A stretch of 64,000 bases of DNA from Agromyces cerinus subsp. cerinus (GTDB taxonomy: Bacteria; Actinomycetota; Actinomycetes; Actinomycetales; Microbacteriaceae), in the NCBI RefSeq assembly GCF_900142065.1, contig NZ_FSRJ01000001.1:310001-374000 (forward strand). Reading direction: 5' to 3'. Positions 17,296-26,618 of the stretch are shown here, one piece after another. Numbering within the stretch: the stretch's first letter is position 1; each line of letters opens with the position of its first letter. Under the pieces are notes generated by a model that made no database searches, was not told the origin of the DNA, and saw only the letters and a program-made list of their open reading frames with translations. A program made the position numbers and the translations under genes.

Positions 17296-20200
17296 ATGTT
17301 CCCCAGAGTCACCGCCGTCCTCGTCGCACATCACGGTGGCGACCACCTCAGACGCTCCCTCGAAGCGATTCGAGCCCAGCGCCGCGCCCCCGATGCCCTC
17401 GTCGTCGTGCTCACGGAAGCCGATGCCGGCGCGCGTGAGATCGCCGCGGCCGCGTCGCCGACGCATATCGTCGAACTCTCGCAGCGTCTCTCGTTCGGCG
17501 AGGCCGTGCGCGCGGCCGACCGGGTGCTCGACGCGCCGGAGTCGGACGCGGATGCGCTGTGGCTCCTCGCAGAGGACACCGCTCCGGCGCCCGAAGCGCT
17601 CGAACGACTCGTCGCAACGCTCGAGACGGCGAAGTCCGTGGCGATCGCCGGGCCGAAGCTCCGCGAATGGGACGACCCGGACCGCATCGCGACCTTCGGC
17701 CGAACGATGACCCGGTTCGGTCGCAGCGTCGCGCTCGTCGCGGGGGAGCTCGACCAGGGGCAGCACGACGGCCTCAGTGACGTGCTCGGGCTCGATTCCG
17801 CCGCGATCCTCGTGCGGCACACGGTGTGGCGTTCGCTCGACGGCTTCGACCCGGCGCTGACCACCGTCGACGACGCCCTCGACTTCTCGATCAGGGCGCG
17901 CCTCGCCGGCCACCGGGTCTCGGTCGTGCCCGACGCGCACGTGCGGTTCGCCGGCGACGGCGTCGTCGGGCCGTCCGCCGATCCGCGCGCCCGTGCGACC
18001 CGGCGCCGTACCCGCGCCGCGCGGGCAGCAGCGCTGCACCGGCGCCTGGTGTACGCACCGGCCGTCGTGGTCCCGGTGCACTGGCTGAGCTACCTCCCGC
18101 TCGCGATCATCCGCTCGATCCGGTTGCTGCTCGTGAAGTCGCCGGGTGCGATCACCGGCGAGTTCGCCGCGGCGCTCGGCACCATGTTCTCCGGCATGAA
18201 GGTCGCTCGCGCCCGTCGTCGGCTGAAGGCGGCGCGCACCACCGGGTGGTCGGCGATCGCGCCGCTCCGGATGCCGCCCGACGAGGTTCGCCGGCGGCGA
18301 CAGCACGCCGCGGAGGAGCGTCGCGCCAGGGCTCGGGGCAGGAAGCACGAGCTGCAGTTCCTCGGAACCGGTGGCGGATGGGTGCTGCTCGTCTCGGTCG
18401 TCGCGAGCGTCGCCCTGTTCTCCTGGCTGCTCGGTGCCGGCGGCCTCAGCGGCGGAGGCATCCTCCCGCTCTCGAGCGGTCTCGACGAACTGTGGCGCAA
18501 CGCGGCCTACGGATGGCGCGACATCGGCGCCGGTTTCGTCGGCGCCGCCGATCCGTTCGCGGGAGTGCTCGCGGTGCTCGGCTCGCTGGCGTTCTGGGCG
18601 CCGTCGTTCGCACTCGTGCTGCTCTGGCTCGTCGCCGTGCCCGCCGCGACACTGGGCGCGTGGTTCGCCGCCTCCCGGCTGACCGAGCGGGGCTCGGTGC
18701 GTGCCGTCGCCGCGCTCGTGTGGGGACTCGCCCCGCCACTGCTCGTGGCGCTCGGCGATGGGCGACCGGGCGCCGTGCTCGCCCACGTGCTGCTCGGCTG
18801 GCTCGCGTTCGCCGTGTTCGGTGCGGCGACGTCGTGGGCGGCCGCCGCGACGGCGTCCCTGTTGTTCGCGGCCGTGATCGCGGCAGCACCGAGCCTCGCG
18901 CCGGCGCTGCTCCTGGCCTGGATCGTCGGACTCGCGGTCAGCGGTCGTGCCGCCGTGCGCCTCGCGGGCCTGCCCCTGCCGGCCGTCGTGCTCTTCGCGC
19001 CGCTCGTGTTCGAGCAACTCGGACGCGGAGCTCCGATCGCGCTGCTCGCCGACCCCGGGCTGCCGCTCCAGAGCACGGTTCCCTCGGTGTGGCAGCTCGC
19101 CCTCGGATTCCCGGGCGAGCCATGGGGCGGGTGGTCGGCCCTGCTCGGCGACGGCGCCGTGATCGACCCGAAGCTCCTCGTGACGCTCCTCGTGGTGCCG
19201 CTCATCGTCGCCGCGCTGGCGGCCGTGCTCGCGCCGGGCATCCGTGCGGCCGTGCTCAGCCTCGGCATCGTGCTGCTCGGCTTCGCGACCGCCGTGGCCG
19301 CGGGCCAGATCGCGGTGGCGGTGGCCGGGCCGGCCGCCGTGCAGCTCTGGACCGGTGCGGGGCTGAGCCTCGCCTGGCTCGGGCTGGTGTTCGCGGCGGT
19401 CATCGCGCTGAGTGCCGTGCGTCGGGGCGGTGCCGCGATCGCATGGCTCGTCGCCGTGACGACCATCGCGGCAGTGGTGCCGACAGGTCTCGCCATCGCC
19501 ACCGCCGAGACCGCGATCGGCCCTGCCGCAGAGCGGACGCTGCCGGCATTCGTCGGTGCCGAGGCGGACACCGATCCGAGGGTGACCACGCTGCGCATCC
19601 AGCCCGAGTCCGACGGCAGCATCCGGTCGACCCTCGAGCACGGAACGGGCACGACGCTCGATGAGCAGTCGACCCTCGAGCAGACGCTCGAGGAGATGAG
19701 CGAATCGGAGGCGCAGCTCGCCGAGGTCGCCGGCAACCTCGCCTCCCGCAGCGGATTCGATCCGGATGCCGCGATCCGCGACTTCGGCGTCTCCTTCGTG
19801 TTGCTCGCCCCGCCCGTGGGGGACCATCGCGAGGCCGAGGCGACCGCCAACCGTGCACGCACCGCCCTTGACGGCAACTCCGCCCTCATCGCGGTCGGCG
19901 AGACCGACTTCGGAACGCTCTGGAGGTTCAGCGCCGCCGAGCCCGACGCACCGGCAGCGCAGATCCCGCCGAACGCGGGCGGTGCGCTCACCGCGATCAT
20001 CGGCGCCGTGCAGCTCATCGTGCTCGGTGCGACGCTCCTGCTCTCGATTCCGACCGGTGCCGGGCGCGAAGCCGACCGGCGCTCCGTGCAGCGCCGCCCG
20101 CGCCGGACCGTGAGGTCGCGGAAGGCGGCCGCCGCCGGAGGGGCGCCCGAGACCGGTGATCCGGCCGAGCCCGAGGCCGAGACCGAGGCCGGCGATCCTG

Positions 20201-20496
20201 CGGAGACCGAGACCGGTGATCCGGCCGAGGCCGAGACCGGCGACCTGGCCGAGGCCGAGCCCGAGACCGGCGACCTGGCCGAGCCCGAGACCGCCGACCA
20301 GCCCGAGCCCGCAGCCTCGACCGGCCCCGCCCCGATGGACGACGCGGCGCCACCGGAGGCGCCGGACGCACCCGCGACCGATGCGCCGGAGCCGTCGACG
20401 CCTGGAGAACCCCCGTCGCCCGACGAGGAACCCACGAGCGGGGCATCCGACCTGCCCCAACCGACCGAGACGAAGGGAGACGACGATGCCCGCTGA
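17296..20496 (+). CDS. Very large GT2 membrane glycosyltransferase with acidic repeat tail
   Basis: A 1066-residue protein. Residues 1-230 form a GT2 (GT-A) domain beginning VTAVLVAHHGGDHLRRSLEA. From about residue 250 there are many hydrophobic helices (for example VVVPVHWLSYLPLAIIRSI and blocks through residue 735), then an extracytoplasmic domain of about 150 residues, and a last helix near residues 895-915. The final 130 residues are a Pro/Glu/Asp/Thr-rich tail with tandem ETGDPAE/ETGDLAE units. Proteins of this kind follow whiB2 in other actinobacteria; acceptor and donor sugars are unknown. Its stop overlaps the DUF5719 start by 11 bp. The ATG at 17296 is chosen over an in-frame start further upstream because of the leaderless promoter pattern. 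Confidence 0.85.
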   Translation: MFPRVTAVLVAHHGGDHLRRSLEAIRAQRRAPDALVVVLTEADAGAREIAAAASPTHIVELSQRLSFGEAVRAADRVLDAPESDADALWLLAEDTAPAPEALERLVATLETAKSVAIAGPKLREWDDPDRIATFGRTMTRFGRSVALVAGELDQGQHDGLSDVLGLDSAAILVRHTVWRSLDGFDPALTTVDDALDFSIRARLAGHRVSVVPDAHVRFAGDGVVGPSADPRARATRRRTRAARAAALHRRLVYAPAVVVPVHWLSYLPLAIIRSIRLLLVKSPGAITGEFAAALGTMFSGMKVARARRRLKAARTTGWSAIAPLRMPPDEVRRRRQHAAEERRARARGRKHELQFLGTGGGWVLLVSVVASVALFSWLLGAGGLSGGGILPLSSGLDELWRNAAYGWRDIGAGFVGAADPFAGVLAVLGSLAFWAPSFALVLLWLVAVPAATLGAWFAASRLTERGSVRAVAALVWGLAPPLLVALGDGRPGAVLAHVLLGWLAFAVFGAATSWAAAATASLLFAAVIAAAPSLAPALLLAWIVGLAVSGRAAVRLAGLPLPAVVLFAPLVFEQLGRGAPIALLADPGLPLQSTVPSVWQLALGFPGEPWGGWSALLGDGAVIDPKLLVTLLVVPLIVAALAAVLAPGIRAAVLSLGIVLLGFATAVAAGQIAVAVAGPAAVQLWTGAGLSLAWLGLVFAAVIALSAVRRGGAAIAWLVAVTTIAAVVPTGLAIATAETAIGPAAERTLPAFVGAEADTDPRVTTLRIQPESDGSIRSTLEHGTGTTLDEQSTLEQTLEEMSESEAQLAEVAGNLASRSGFDPDAAIRDFGVSFVLLAPPVGDHREAEATANRARTALDGNSALIAVGETDFGTLWRFSAAEPDAPAAQIPPNAGGALTAIIGAVQLIVLGATLLLSIPTGAGREADRRSVQRRPRRTVRSRKAAAAGGAPETGDPAEPEAETEAGDPAETETGDPAEAETGDLAEAEPETGDLAEPETADQPEPAASTGPAPMDDAAPPEAPDAPATDAPEPSTPGEPPSPDEEPTSGASDLPQPTETKGDDDAR
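20149..20300 (+). repeat. Coding tandem repeat (ETGDPAE units)
   Basis: GAGACCGGTGATCCGGCCGA and near copies recur about five times with variable length. They encode an acidic, proline-containing, probably disordered tail of the GT2 protein. Copy number may vary between strains. Confidence 0.75.
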
Positions 20497-21958
20497 CCGC
20501 ATGCGATCCATCGCCCGCATCGGCGGCAGGGCCGCCGGATTCCTCGTGGCGGCCGCGCTCGCCGTGGCTGCACTCGGAGCCGCCGCACTCGTGCCCTGGC
20601 CGGAGCACCGGGTCACACCGCCGTCCCTCGTCGTGCAGCCCGCCGAGAGCCGCCAGCAGCGCGTCTGCCCGGGCCCGCTGCTCACCCTCGCCGACGACGC
20701 GGCCGCCGCGACGACCGCGTCGTCGATCGGCGATGCCGACGTGACCGTCGGCGCCGATCCCGAAGACGCCGAGATCACCGAGACCCCGCTCGACGCGCCC
20801 GAGAACCCGCGCGCCGACCGCGACGGCACCCCCGTGGCGATCGAGGTCGAGCCGGGCACCGTCGATGCCGGACTGATCGCCGGAGCGCAGTCGCAATCGG
20901 CCGACACCGAGACGATCGCCGGATTCGCCGCCACGGCCTGCGCCGAGGCGACCTCCGAGTCGTGGCTCGTCGCCGGTGCCACGACGCTCGGACGCACGAG
21001 CCTCGTGCTGCTCGCGAACCCCACCGATGTCGCTGCGACCGTCGACGTGCGGGTGACGGGCGAGACCGGTGCGATCGACGCCGGTTCGGCGCTCGGCATC
21101 ATCGTGCCAGCCGGCAGTCAGCGGGTCGTCTCGCTCGCCGGCATCGCCCCGAACCTGACGTCGCCGGTGGTGCACGTCACGAGCACCGGCGGCACGATCG
21201 CCGCGGCGCTCGAGCAGTCCGCCGTCGACGGCCTCGCGCCGGCAGGGGTCGAGCTCACCGGCGCTGCCGCGATGCCGGCCGACACCCAGGTCATCCCCGG
21301 GTTCGTGGTCGCCGAGGCAGGGGGCATCGATCCCGCCGAGGATCACGCGGAAGGCGATGCCTTCCCCGCCGTCCGACTGCTCGCCACCGGCGACGAACCC
21401 GTCGACGTGTCGATCGGGCTGGTTCCCGAGACCGGCAGCGCCGCCGGCGCCACGATCGAGGCGACCCTGCAACCGGGGCGCGCGACCGACGTGCCGCTCG
21501 GTGTGCTCGAGGCCGGCGCCTACACGTTGCGACTCGAGGCCGACGGGCCCATCGTCGCGGCGGCGCGCGCCGCCGTCGGCGGAGCGGACGCCCCGGCGGC
21601 ACCCGGTGCCGCCGACATCGCGGCAGCGGGCGATTTCGCGTGGACGGTCTCGACCTCGCCGCTCCTCGACGATGCGGTCGTCGCGATCCCCGATGGCGGT
21701 TCGCCCGTGCTCCACCTCGCGAACGAGGGCGATGCCGTCGCCGAGGTGCAGCTCACGATCGATGGATCGACCCGCGCCCTCACGATCGACGCGGGGTCCG
21801 CGGCATCCGTCGAGGTCGATGCCGACTCGATCGTGAGGCTCGCGGGCATCGCCGGCGTGCACGCCTCGGTGTCGTTCGACGACGATGGCGAGCTCGCGTC
21901 GTTCGGGGTGCAGCCGCCCGGGCCGCTCGACGCGCCCATCCGCGTGTTCCCGCGGTAG
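20486..21958 (+). CDS. DUF5719 family secreted/anchored protein
   Basis: A 490-residue protein. A hydrophobic anchor at about residues 15-37 follows a short Arg-containing N-terminus, and the rest is an exported beta-rich domain. It contains repeated structure: LVLLANPTDVAATVDVRVTG, then VRLLATGDEPVDVSIGLVP, then VLHLANEGDAVAEVQLTIDG, each a similar beta-sandwich-like unit. Two cysteines (CPGP and AACAEA regions) may pair. The placement directly after the large GT2 gene with an 11-bp overlap is the standard one for DUF5719, so the two likely function together at the cell envelope. No enzymatic motif is visible, and the function of the family is not known to me. Confidence 0.8.
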   Translation: MPADRMRSIARIGGRAAGFLVAAALAVAALGAAALVPWPEHRVTPPSLVVQPAESRQQRVCPGPLLTLADDAAAATTASSIGDADVTVGADPEDAEITETPLDAPENPRADRDGTPVAIEVEPGTVDAGLIAGAQSQSADTETIAGFAATACAEATSESWLVAGATTLGRTSLVLLANPTDVAATVDVRVTGETGAIDAGSALGIIVPAGSQRVVSLAGIAPNLTSPVVHVTSTGGTIAAALEQSAVDGLAPAGVELTGAAAMPADTQVIPGFVVAEAGGIDPAEDHAEGDAFPAVRLLATGDEPVDVSIGLVPETGSAAGATIEATLQPGRATDVPLGVLEAGAYTLRLEADGPIVAAARAAVGGADAPAAPGAADIAAAGDFAWTVSTSPLLDDAVVAIPDGGSPVLHLANEGDAVAEVQLTIDGSTRALTIDAGSAASVEVDADSIVRLAGIAGVHASVSFDDDGELASFGVQPPGPLDAPIRVFPR

Positions 21959-21988
21959 CGGCGCGTCACCGAGGGCGCGTGGAGGCGC

Positions 21989-22432
21989 TCAGAGGTGGCG
22001 GTAGCGTCCTGGCGCGAGTTCCCACGGATCCTTGCCGAGCAGGTCGGCGATCGCGCGGAAGACGCAGCTCTCGATGAGCAGCTTCTCTTCCCGCTCCTCG
22101 CCCTCCTGCAGGCGCAGGAACCGCACGATGGGCAGGCGGTAGAAGACGATGCGACGCTCGTCGTGGAAGACCTTCCACCGGTCGACGTGGTCGTCGTGGA
22201 TGGCTTCGGCCGGCCCTTGCGCGACCTCGAACACGACGCCCTCGAGCTCGGGCCAGAGGCCACGCAGATAGGCCGCGGTCGTGCCCACCGTCACGTCGAA
22301 CTCGTCGAGCCGGTTGTGCAGCATCGGCAGGTGCGGCCCGGTGACGGCCGAGCGCAGGCCGCGGCCGTGGCGGTCTCGGGCGAGCCGTCGGGGCGAGCGC
22401 GGCTCGGAGGCGACACGACGGGAGCGGGGCAT
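21989..22432 (-). CDS. Zincin-like metallopeptidase family protein without HExxH
   Basis: 147 residues on the strand opposite to its neighbours. The pattern VTVGTTAAYLRGLWPELEGVV, then DDHVDRWKVFHDERRIVFYRLPIVRF, then LLIESCVFRAIADLLGKDPWEL matches the actinobacterial family found between whiB2 and DUF3499 and annotated as zincin-like metallopeptidase. The zinc motif HExxH of true members is absent: the aligned helix reads IESCVFRAIADLLG. It may therefore be a non-catalytic homologue. The start is uncertain. ATG at 22432 has GGAGGG very close upstream, and ATG at 22441 is the alternative. It is divergent from DUF3499, about 60 bp away. Confidence 0.75.
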   Translation of the reverse strand: MPRSRRVASEPRSPRRLARDRHGRGLRSAVTGPHLPMLHNRLDEFDVTVGTTAAYLRGLWPELEGVVFEVAQGPAEAIHDDHVDRWKVFHDERRIVFYRLPIVRFLRLQEGEEREEKLLIESCVFRAIADLLGKDPWELAPGRYRHL

Positions 22433-22480
22433 GCCCTCCATCGTACCGAGTCGTATCCGGCGATCGGCCGCGATGCTCGC

Positions 22481-22486
22481 TACTCT
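22481..22486 (+). promoter_or_regulatory. Predicted -10 hexamer, leaderless promoter
   Basis: TACTCT lies 9 bases before the ATG of the DUF3499 gene at 22496. Confidence 0.45.
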
Positions 22487-22495
22487 GGTGGAGCC

Positions 22496-22711
22496 ATGAG
22501 ACGTTGTTCGCGCACTGCCTGCGCTGCCGAAGCGGTTGCCACGCTCACGTTCGACTATGCCGATTCGATGGCCGTGCTCGGCCCGCTCGCGATCACGCGG
22601 GAGCCCCACGGCTACGACCTCTGCGCCCGGCACGCCGAGCGCACGTCGGCGCCCGTCGGGTGGCAGGTCGTGCGGCACGTCAGCATCGGTGAGGTAGGTT
22701 TCAAGGCATGA
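22496..22711 (+). CDS. DUF3499 family protein
   Basis: A 71-residue protein with two Cys near the start (RRCSRTACAAEAVATLTFDY), one Cys-x2-His later (YDLCARHAERTSAPVGWQV), and the conserved GWQVVRH end. The Cys/His spacing suggests a small zinc ribbon. DUF3499 proteins occur in this position in most actinobacteria; their role is not established. The stop overlaps the manB start by 4 bp (ATGA), so it is translated with manB. Confidence 0.85.
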   Translation: MRRCSRTACAAEAVATLTFDYADSMAVLGPLAITREPHGYDLCARHAERTSAPVGWQVVRHVSIGEVGFKA

Positions 22712-24141
22712 ATTCCGCTGCATCTTCCGAGGCACGAGCGCGCCTCGACGCGATCGTGAAGGCCTACGACGTCCGCGGAATCGTGGGTGACGGGCTCACT
22801 GCCGAGACGGTCGAAGCCCTCGCCGCGGCGTTCGTCGACGAGGTCGGAGCCGGTGGCGGCACCGTCGTCGTCGGCCACGACATGCGCGACTCCTCGCCTG
22901 GCTTCGCCGAGGCCTTCGCCCGCGGTGCGGTCTCCCGCGGCGCCGACGTCGTCTCGATCGGGCTCTGCTCGACCGATGAGAGCTACTTCGCCTCCGGTTC
23001 GATGAACGCGCCGGCGGCGATGTTCACGGCGAGCCACAACCCCGCCGCCTACAACGGCATCAAGTTCTCCCGCGCGGGCGCCCAGGGCATCTCGCTCGAC
23101 ACCGGCCTCGCCGCGATCCGCGATCGCGCGGCCGACTACCTCGAGCAGGGCATCGCGCAGGTCGCCGTGCCGGGCGCCGTCACGACGGTCGACGTGCTCG
23201 CCGACTACGCGGCCTACCTTCGATCGCTCGTCGACCTCAGCGGCGTCCGACCGCTCAAGATCGTCGTCGACGCGGGCAACGGCATGGGCGGGCTCACGGT
23301 GCCCGCGGTGCTCGGCACCGCTGCAGGTCTGTCCGCCCTCCCGCTCGAGATCGTGCCGCTCTACTTCGAACTCGACGGCACCTTCCCGAACCACGAGGCG
23401 AACCCGCTCGAGCCCGCGAACCTCGTCGACCTGCAGCGCGCGGTCGTCGAGCACGGTGCCGACCTCGGACTCGCGTTCGACGGCGACGCCGACCGCTGCT
23501 TCGTCGTCGACGAGCAGGGCGGCGCCGTGAACCCGTCGGCCGTCGCCGCGATCGTCGCGCTCCGCGAGATCGCCCGGGTCCAGGCCCTGGGCGAATCGGA
23601 TGTCGCGGTGATCCACAACCTCATCACCTCGCGCTTCGTGCCCGAGACGATCGAGGCCGCCGGCGCGACGCCGGTGCGCACCCGCGTCGGCCACTCGCTC
23701 ATCAAGGACCAGATGAAGGCCACCGGTGCCGTCTTCGGCGGCGAGCACTCGGCCCACTACTACTTCCGCGACTTCTGGGGCGCCGACAACGGCATGCTCG
23801 CCGCCATGCACGTGCTCGCCGAGTTCGGCGCGCAGCAGGCTCCGCTCTCCGAGATGTCCGCCAGGTTCACCCCGTACTCGCTGTCGGGCGAGATCAACTC
23901 GGTCGTCGACGACGTGCCCGCCGCGTACACGCGCATCGTCGAGGCGTTCACCGATCGCGCCGAGTTCGACGAGCTCGACGGTCTCACCGTCACGGGCATG
24001 ACGAGCGGCGACGAGGCCTTCTGGTGGTTCAACGTGCGGCCGTCGAACACCGAGCCGCTGCTGCGTCTGAACGCCGAAGGCCAGGATGCCCCGACGATGT
24101 CGGGCATCCGCGACGAGGTGCTCGCGCTCATCCGCGGCTGA
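22708..24141 (+). CDS. manB: Phosphomannomutase/phosphoglucomutase
   Basis: A 477-residue cytosolic enzyme of the alpha-D-phosphohexomutase superfamily, interconverting hexose 6- and 1-phosphates. Four signature loops are present: the catalytic serine in [12 protein letters not shown] (Ser109), the Mg-binding FDGDADRC, the sugar-binding [10 protein letters not shown], and the phosphate-binding VRPSNTEP. Length is normal. It overlaps DUF3499 by 4 bp and precedes ahcY by 64 bp. The pairing with manA at 13,042 gives a complete route from fructose 6-phosphate to mannose 1-phosphate. The GEHS loop is compatible with both mannose and glucose substrates. Confidence 0.93.
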   Translation: MNSAASSEARARLDAIVKAYDVRGIVGDGLTAETVEALAAAFVDEVGAGGGTVVVGHDMRDSSPGFAEAFARGAVSRGADVVSIGLCSTDESYFASGSMNAPAAMFTASHNPAAYNGIKFSRAGAQGISLDTGLAAIRDRAADYLEQGIAQVAVPGAVTTVDVLADYAAYLRSLVDLSGVRPLKIVVDAGNGMGGLTVPAVLGTAAGLSALPLEIVPLYFELDGTFPNHEANPLEPANLVDLQRAVVEHGADLGLAFDGDADRCFVVDEQGGAVNPSAVAAIVALREIARVQALGESDVAVIHNLITSRFVPETIEAAGATPVRTRVGHSLIKDQMKATGAVFGGEHSAHYYFRDFWGADNGMLAAMHVLAEFGAQQAPLSEMSARFTPYSLSGEINSVVDDVPAAYTRIVEAFTDRAEFDELDGLTVTGMTSGDEAFWWFNVRPSNTEPLLRLNAEGQDAPTMSGIRDEVLALIRG

Positions 24142-24193
24142 ACCCGGTCGTGACGCCGGCCGGGAGGCGGATCTCCGCCTGAGGTCGAACTGG

Positions 24194-24199
24194 CAGAAT
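24194..24199 (+). promoter_or_regulatory. Predicted -10 hexamer, leaderless promoter
   Basis: CAGAAT lies 6 bases before the ahcY ATG. The gene has no ribosome site, so it is likely leaderless in addition to read-through from manB. Confidence 0.45.
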
Positions 24200-24205
24200 G
24201 GGCTC

Positions 24206-25687
24206 ATGACCACGCTGCCCGCGACCACCGCCCTCCCGTACAAGGTCGCCGACCTCTCGCTCGCCGAAGCCGGCCGCCACCAGTTGCGGCTCGCCGAGAA
24301 CGAGATGCCCGGCCTCATGGCCCTCCGCGCCGAATTCGGTGCGTCGAAGCCGCTCGCGGGCGCTCGCATCGCCGGCAGCCTGCACATGACGGTGCAGACC
24401 GCCGTGCTCATCGAGACGCTCGTCGCCCTCGGCGCGCAGGTGCGCTGGGCCAGCTGCAACATCTTCTCCACGCAGGACGAGGCGGCCGCGGCGGTCGTCG
24501 TCGGCCCCGAGGGTACCGTCGAGGCGCCTGCGGGTGTGCCGGTCTACGCGTGGAAGGGCGAGACGCTCGAGGAGTACTGGTGGTGCACCGACCGCATCTT
24601 CGACTGGTCGGCCGAGGCCGCGGCATCCGGCGCCGACTGGATCGGCCCCAACATGATCCTCGACGACGGCGGCGACGCGACACTGCTCGTGCACCGCGGC
24701 CGCGAGTTCGAGGCCGCGGGCGTCGTGCCCGCGGCGACGGATGACGCGAGCCACGAGTACCGAGTCGTGCTCGACACGCTGCGGACGAGCCTCGAGCTGA
24801 GCGCCGACCGCTGGACGCGCATCGCCGAGGAACTGAAGGGCGTCACCGAGGAGACCACGACCGGCGTGCACCGCCTCTACGAGCTGCACGCCGAGGGCGG
24901 GCTGCTCTTCCCGGCCATCAACGTCAACGACTCGGTCACGAAGTCGAAGTTCGACAACAAGTACGGCATCCGCCACTCGCTGCCCGACGGCCTGAACCGC
25001 GCCACTGACGTGCTCATGGGCGGCAAGGTCGCGTTCGTCGTCGGCTACGGTGACGTCGGCAAGGGCGCGGCCGAGGCGCTGCGCGGCCAGGGAGCCCGCG
25101 TCATCGTCTCCGAGGTCGACCCGATCTGCGCCCTGCAGGCGTCGATGGACGGCTACCAGGTCGCCCGCCTCGACGACGTCGTCGGCGAGGTCGACATCTT
25201 CGTCACGTGCACGGGCAACAAGGACGTCGTGCGCACCTCGCACATGCTCGCCATGAAGCACCTCGCGATCGTCGCGAACGTCGGCCACTTCGACAACGAG
25301 ATCGACATGGCCGGGCTCGAATCGCTCGAGGGTGCCGAGCGCATCGAGATCAAGCCGCAGGTGCACGAGTGGCGCCTGCCGTCGGGCCGTTCGATCCTCG
25401 TGCTCTCCGAGGGACGCCTCATGAACCTCGGCAACGCCACGGGGCATCCGTCGTTCGTCATGTCGAACTCGTTCACGAACCAGGTGCTCGCCCAGATCGA
25501 GCTGTGGACCCGCCCCGAGCAGTACCCGGTGGGCGTCTACGTGCTGCCGAAGCACCTCGACGAGAAGGTCGCCCGCCTGCACCTCGACGCGCTCGGCGTC
25601 GTGCTCACCGAGCTCTCGCCCGAGCAGGCGGCCTACATCGGCGTTCCCGTCGAGGGGCCGTACAAGGTCGACCACTACCGCTACTGA
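24206..25687 (+). CDS. ahcY: Adenosylhomocysteinase
   Basis: A 493-residue NAD-dependent enzyme that hydrolyses S-adenosylhomocysteine to adenosine and homocysteine, clearing the product of methyltransferases. Motifs are [20 protein letters not shown], the cofactor-site segment [16 protein letters not shown], the NAD-binding [20 protein letters not shown], and the C-terminal PYKVDHYRY that reaches the partner subunit. The length fits the longer actinobacterial form. The ATG at 24206 is chosen because the protein aligns from there; the in-frame upstream extension is in-frame noise from the manB end. A hairpin follows the stop. Confidence 0.95.
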   Translation: MTTLPATTALPYKVADLSLAEAGRHQLRLAENEMPGLMALRAEFGASKPLAGARIAGSLHMTVQTAVLIETLVALGAQVRWASCNIFSTQDEAAAAVVVGPEGTVEAPAGVPVYAWKGETLEEYWWCTDRIFDWSAEAAASGADWIGPNMILDDGGDATLLVHRGREFEAAGVVPAATDDASHEYRVVLDTLRTSLELSADRWTRIAEELKGVTEETTTGVHRLYELHAEGGLLFPAINVNDSVTKSKFDNKYGIRHSLPDGLNRATDVLMGGKVAFVVGYGDVGKGAAEALRGQGARVIVSEVDPICALQASMDGYQVARLDDVVGEVDIFVTCTGNKDVVRTSHMLAMKHLAIVANVGHFDNEIDMAGLESLEGAERIEIKPQVHEWRLPSGRSILVLSEGRLMNLGNATGHPSFVMSNSFTNQVLAQIELWTRPEQYPVGVYVLPKHLDEKVARLHLDALGVVLTELSPEQAAYIGVPVEGPYKVDHYRY

Positions 25688-25696
25688 GACGGCGGG

Positions 25697-25721
25697 CGGA
25701 TGCCGCGGCTCGCGGCATCCG
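25697..25721 (+). terminator. Hairpin between ahcY and the RDD gene
   Basis: CGGATGCCGCG-GCT-CGCGGCATCCG: an 11-bp perfect stem with a 3-base loop between convergent genes, serving both strands. Confidence 0.65.
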
Positions 25722-25758
25722 ACCGGCCCGTCCCGTCGCGTGCCGGCGTGCCGACGGC

Positions 25759-26601
25759 TCAGCGCTGGGGGAAGCCCGGCGGCGTCGCCGTGAGCACGGG
25801 GGCCAGCGAGGCCATCCGGGCGTCGACGAGTGAGAGGGCGACGGCGTCGCGTTCACGCCGGAGCGCTGCGACTCCTGCGAGGAAGAGCTCGGGCGGCGCA
25901 TCGGGCAGCGGCGAGACGAACGGAGCCACCTCGGCGGCGAGGGCGGCCGCCACGCGCGCGCGACTCTCGGGCACGAGGTGTGCGGCGTTCGTGAAGAAGG
26001 CGGCGACCCGGCGTGCCAACGGGTCGGGCAGGCGCGCGACATCGGCGATCGCCGCCCACGACACGAGCTGGGGCGGCACGCCGAACGCGGTCGACGGCAG
26101 CTTCGGCACGCGCTCGACCTGGCCGTGGGTGCCCGCGAGCAGGTCGCCGAGCCGCTTCGACGATGGATTCAGGAATCCGACGAGCACGGCGAGGCCGCCG
26201 AAGGTCAGGTAGATCTCGACGACGCCGGTGAGCGCGCGGATGAACGCGTGCCGGAAGCCGATCGCGCCGCCGTCGTCGCGCACCACCCGGAGGCCCAGCG
26301 CGAGCTTGCCGAGGGAACGACCGCGCGACGCGGTCTCGACAGCGGTGGGGACGATCACGATGCAGGTCACGATGCCCGCGATCAGGATGGCCTGGAAGCC
26401 CGTCTGGTCGATGCCGAGCCCGGAGAGGGCGAGCAGCAGACCGACGATCAGCAGCACGGAGACGAGCACGTCGATGATCGCGCCGCCGGCGCGGATGATG
26501 GCGCTCGCGGGCCGCACGTCGAGCGTGACGGCCTCGCCGGTGACCACGCCCTCGTCGTCGAATCGGGCCACGCGCTGTGCGACGACTGGGGCATCTGCCA
26601 T
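25759..26601 (-). CDS. RDD family membrane protein
   Basis: A 280-residue protein. The RDD domain covers about residues 30-165: a hydrophobic helix with RAGGAIIDVLVSVLLIVG, a second helix, the motif RGRSLGKLALGLRVVRDDGG that names related proteins, and a third helix. Residues 170-280 are a soluble Ala/Arg/Pro-rich cytoplasmic part without recognised motifs. It is divergent from the SpoIIM-like gene by 17 bp, a pairing seen often in actinobacteria. Function is unknown; transport or envelope roles are assumed for the family. Confidence 0.85.
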   Translation of the reverse strand: MADAPVVAQRVARFDDEGVVTGEAVTLDVRPASAIIRAGGAIIDVLVSVLLIVGLLLALSGLGIDQTGFQAILIAGIVTCIVIVPTAVETASRGRSLGKLALGLRVVRDDGGAIGFRHAFIRALTGVVEIYLTFGGLAVLVGFLNPSSKRLGDLLAGTHGQVERVPKLPSTAFGVPPQLVSWAAIADVARLPDPLARRVAAFFTNAAHLVPESRARVAAALAAEVAPFVSPLPDAPPELFLAGVAALRRERDAVALSLVDARMASLAPVLTATPPGFPQR

Positions 26602-26604
26602 GGG

Positions 26605-26610
26605 TAGTAT
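26605..26610 (+). promoter_or_regulatory. Predicted -10 hexamer, leaderless promoter
   Basis: TAGTAT lies 8 bases before the ATG at 26619. It sits in a 17-bp gap between divergent genes, so it overlaps the other gene's start region. Confidence 0.5.
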
Positions 26611-26618
26611 TCAAGCAG

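Noticed and set aside
16885..21102. A 1405-codon open frame on the minus strand opposite whiB2, the GT2 gene and DUF5719
   Set aside because: It is Arg/Gly/His-rich, has no domain sense and lies antisense to three well-supported genes; high GC keeps the frame open by chance.
24142..24205. A SAH riboswitch before ahcY
   Set aside because: The gap is only 64 bp, has no suitable fold and ends in a leaderless-type promoter pattern, leaving no room for an untranslated leader.
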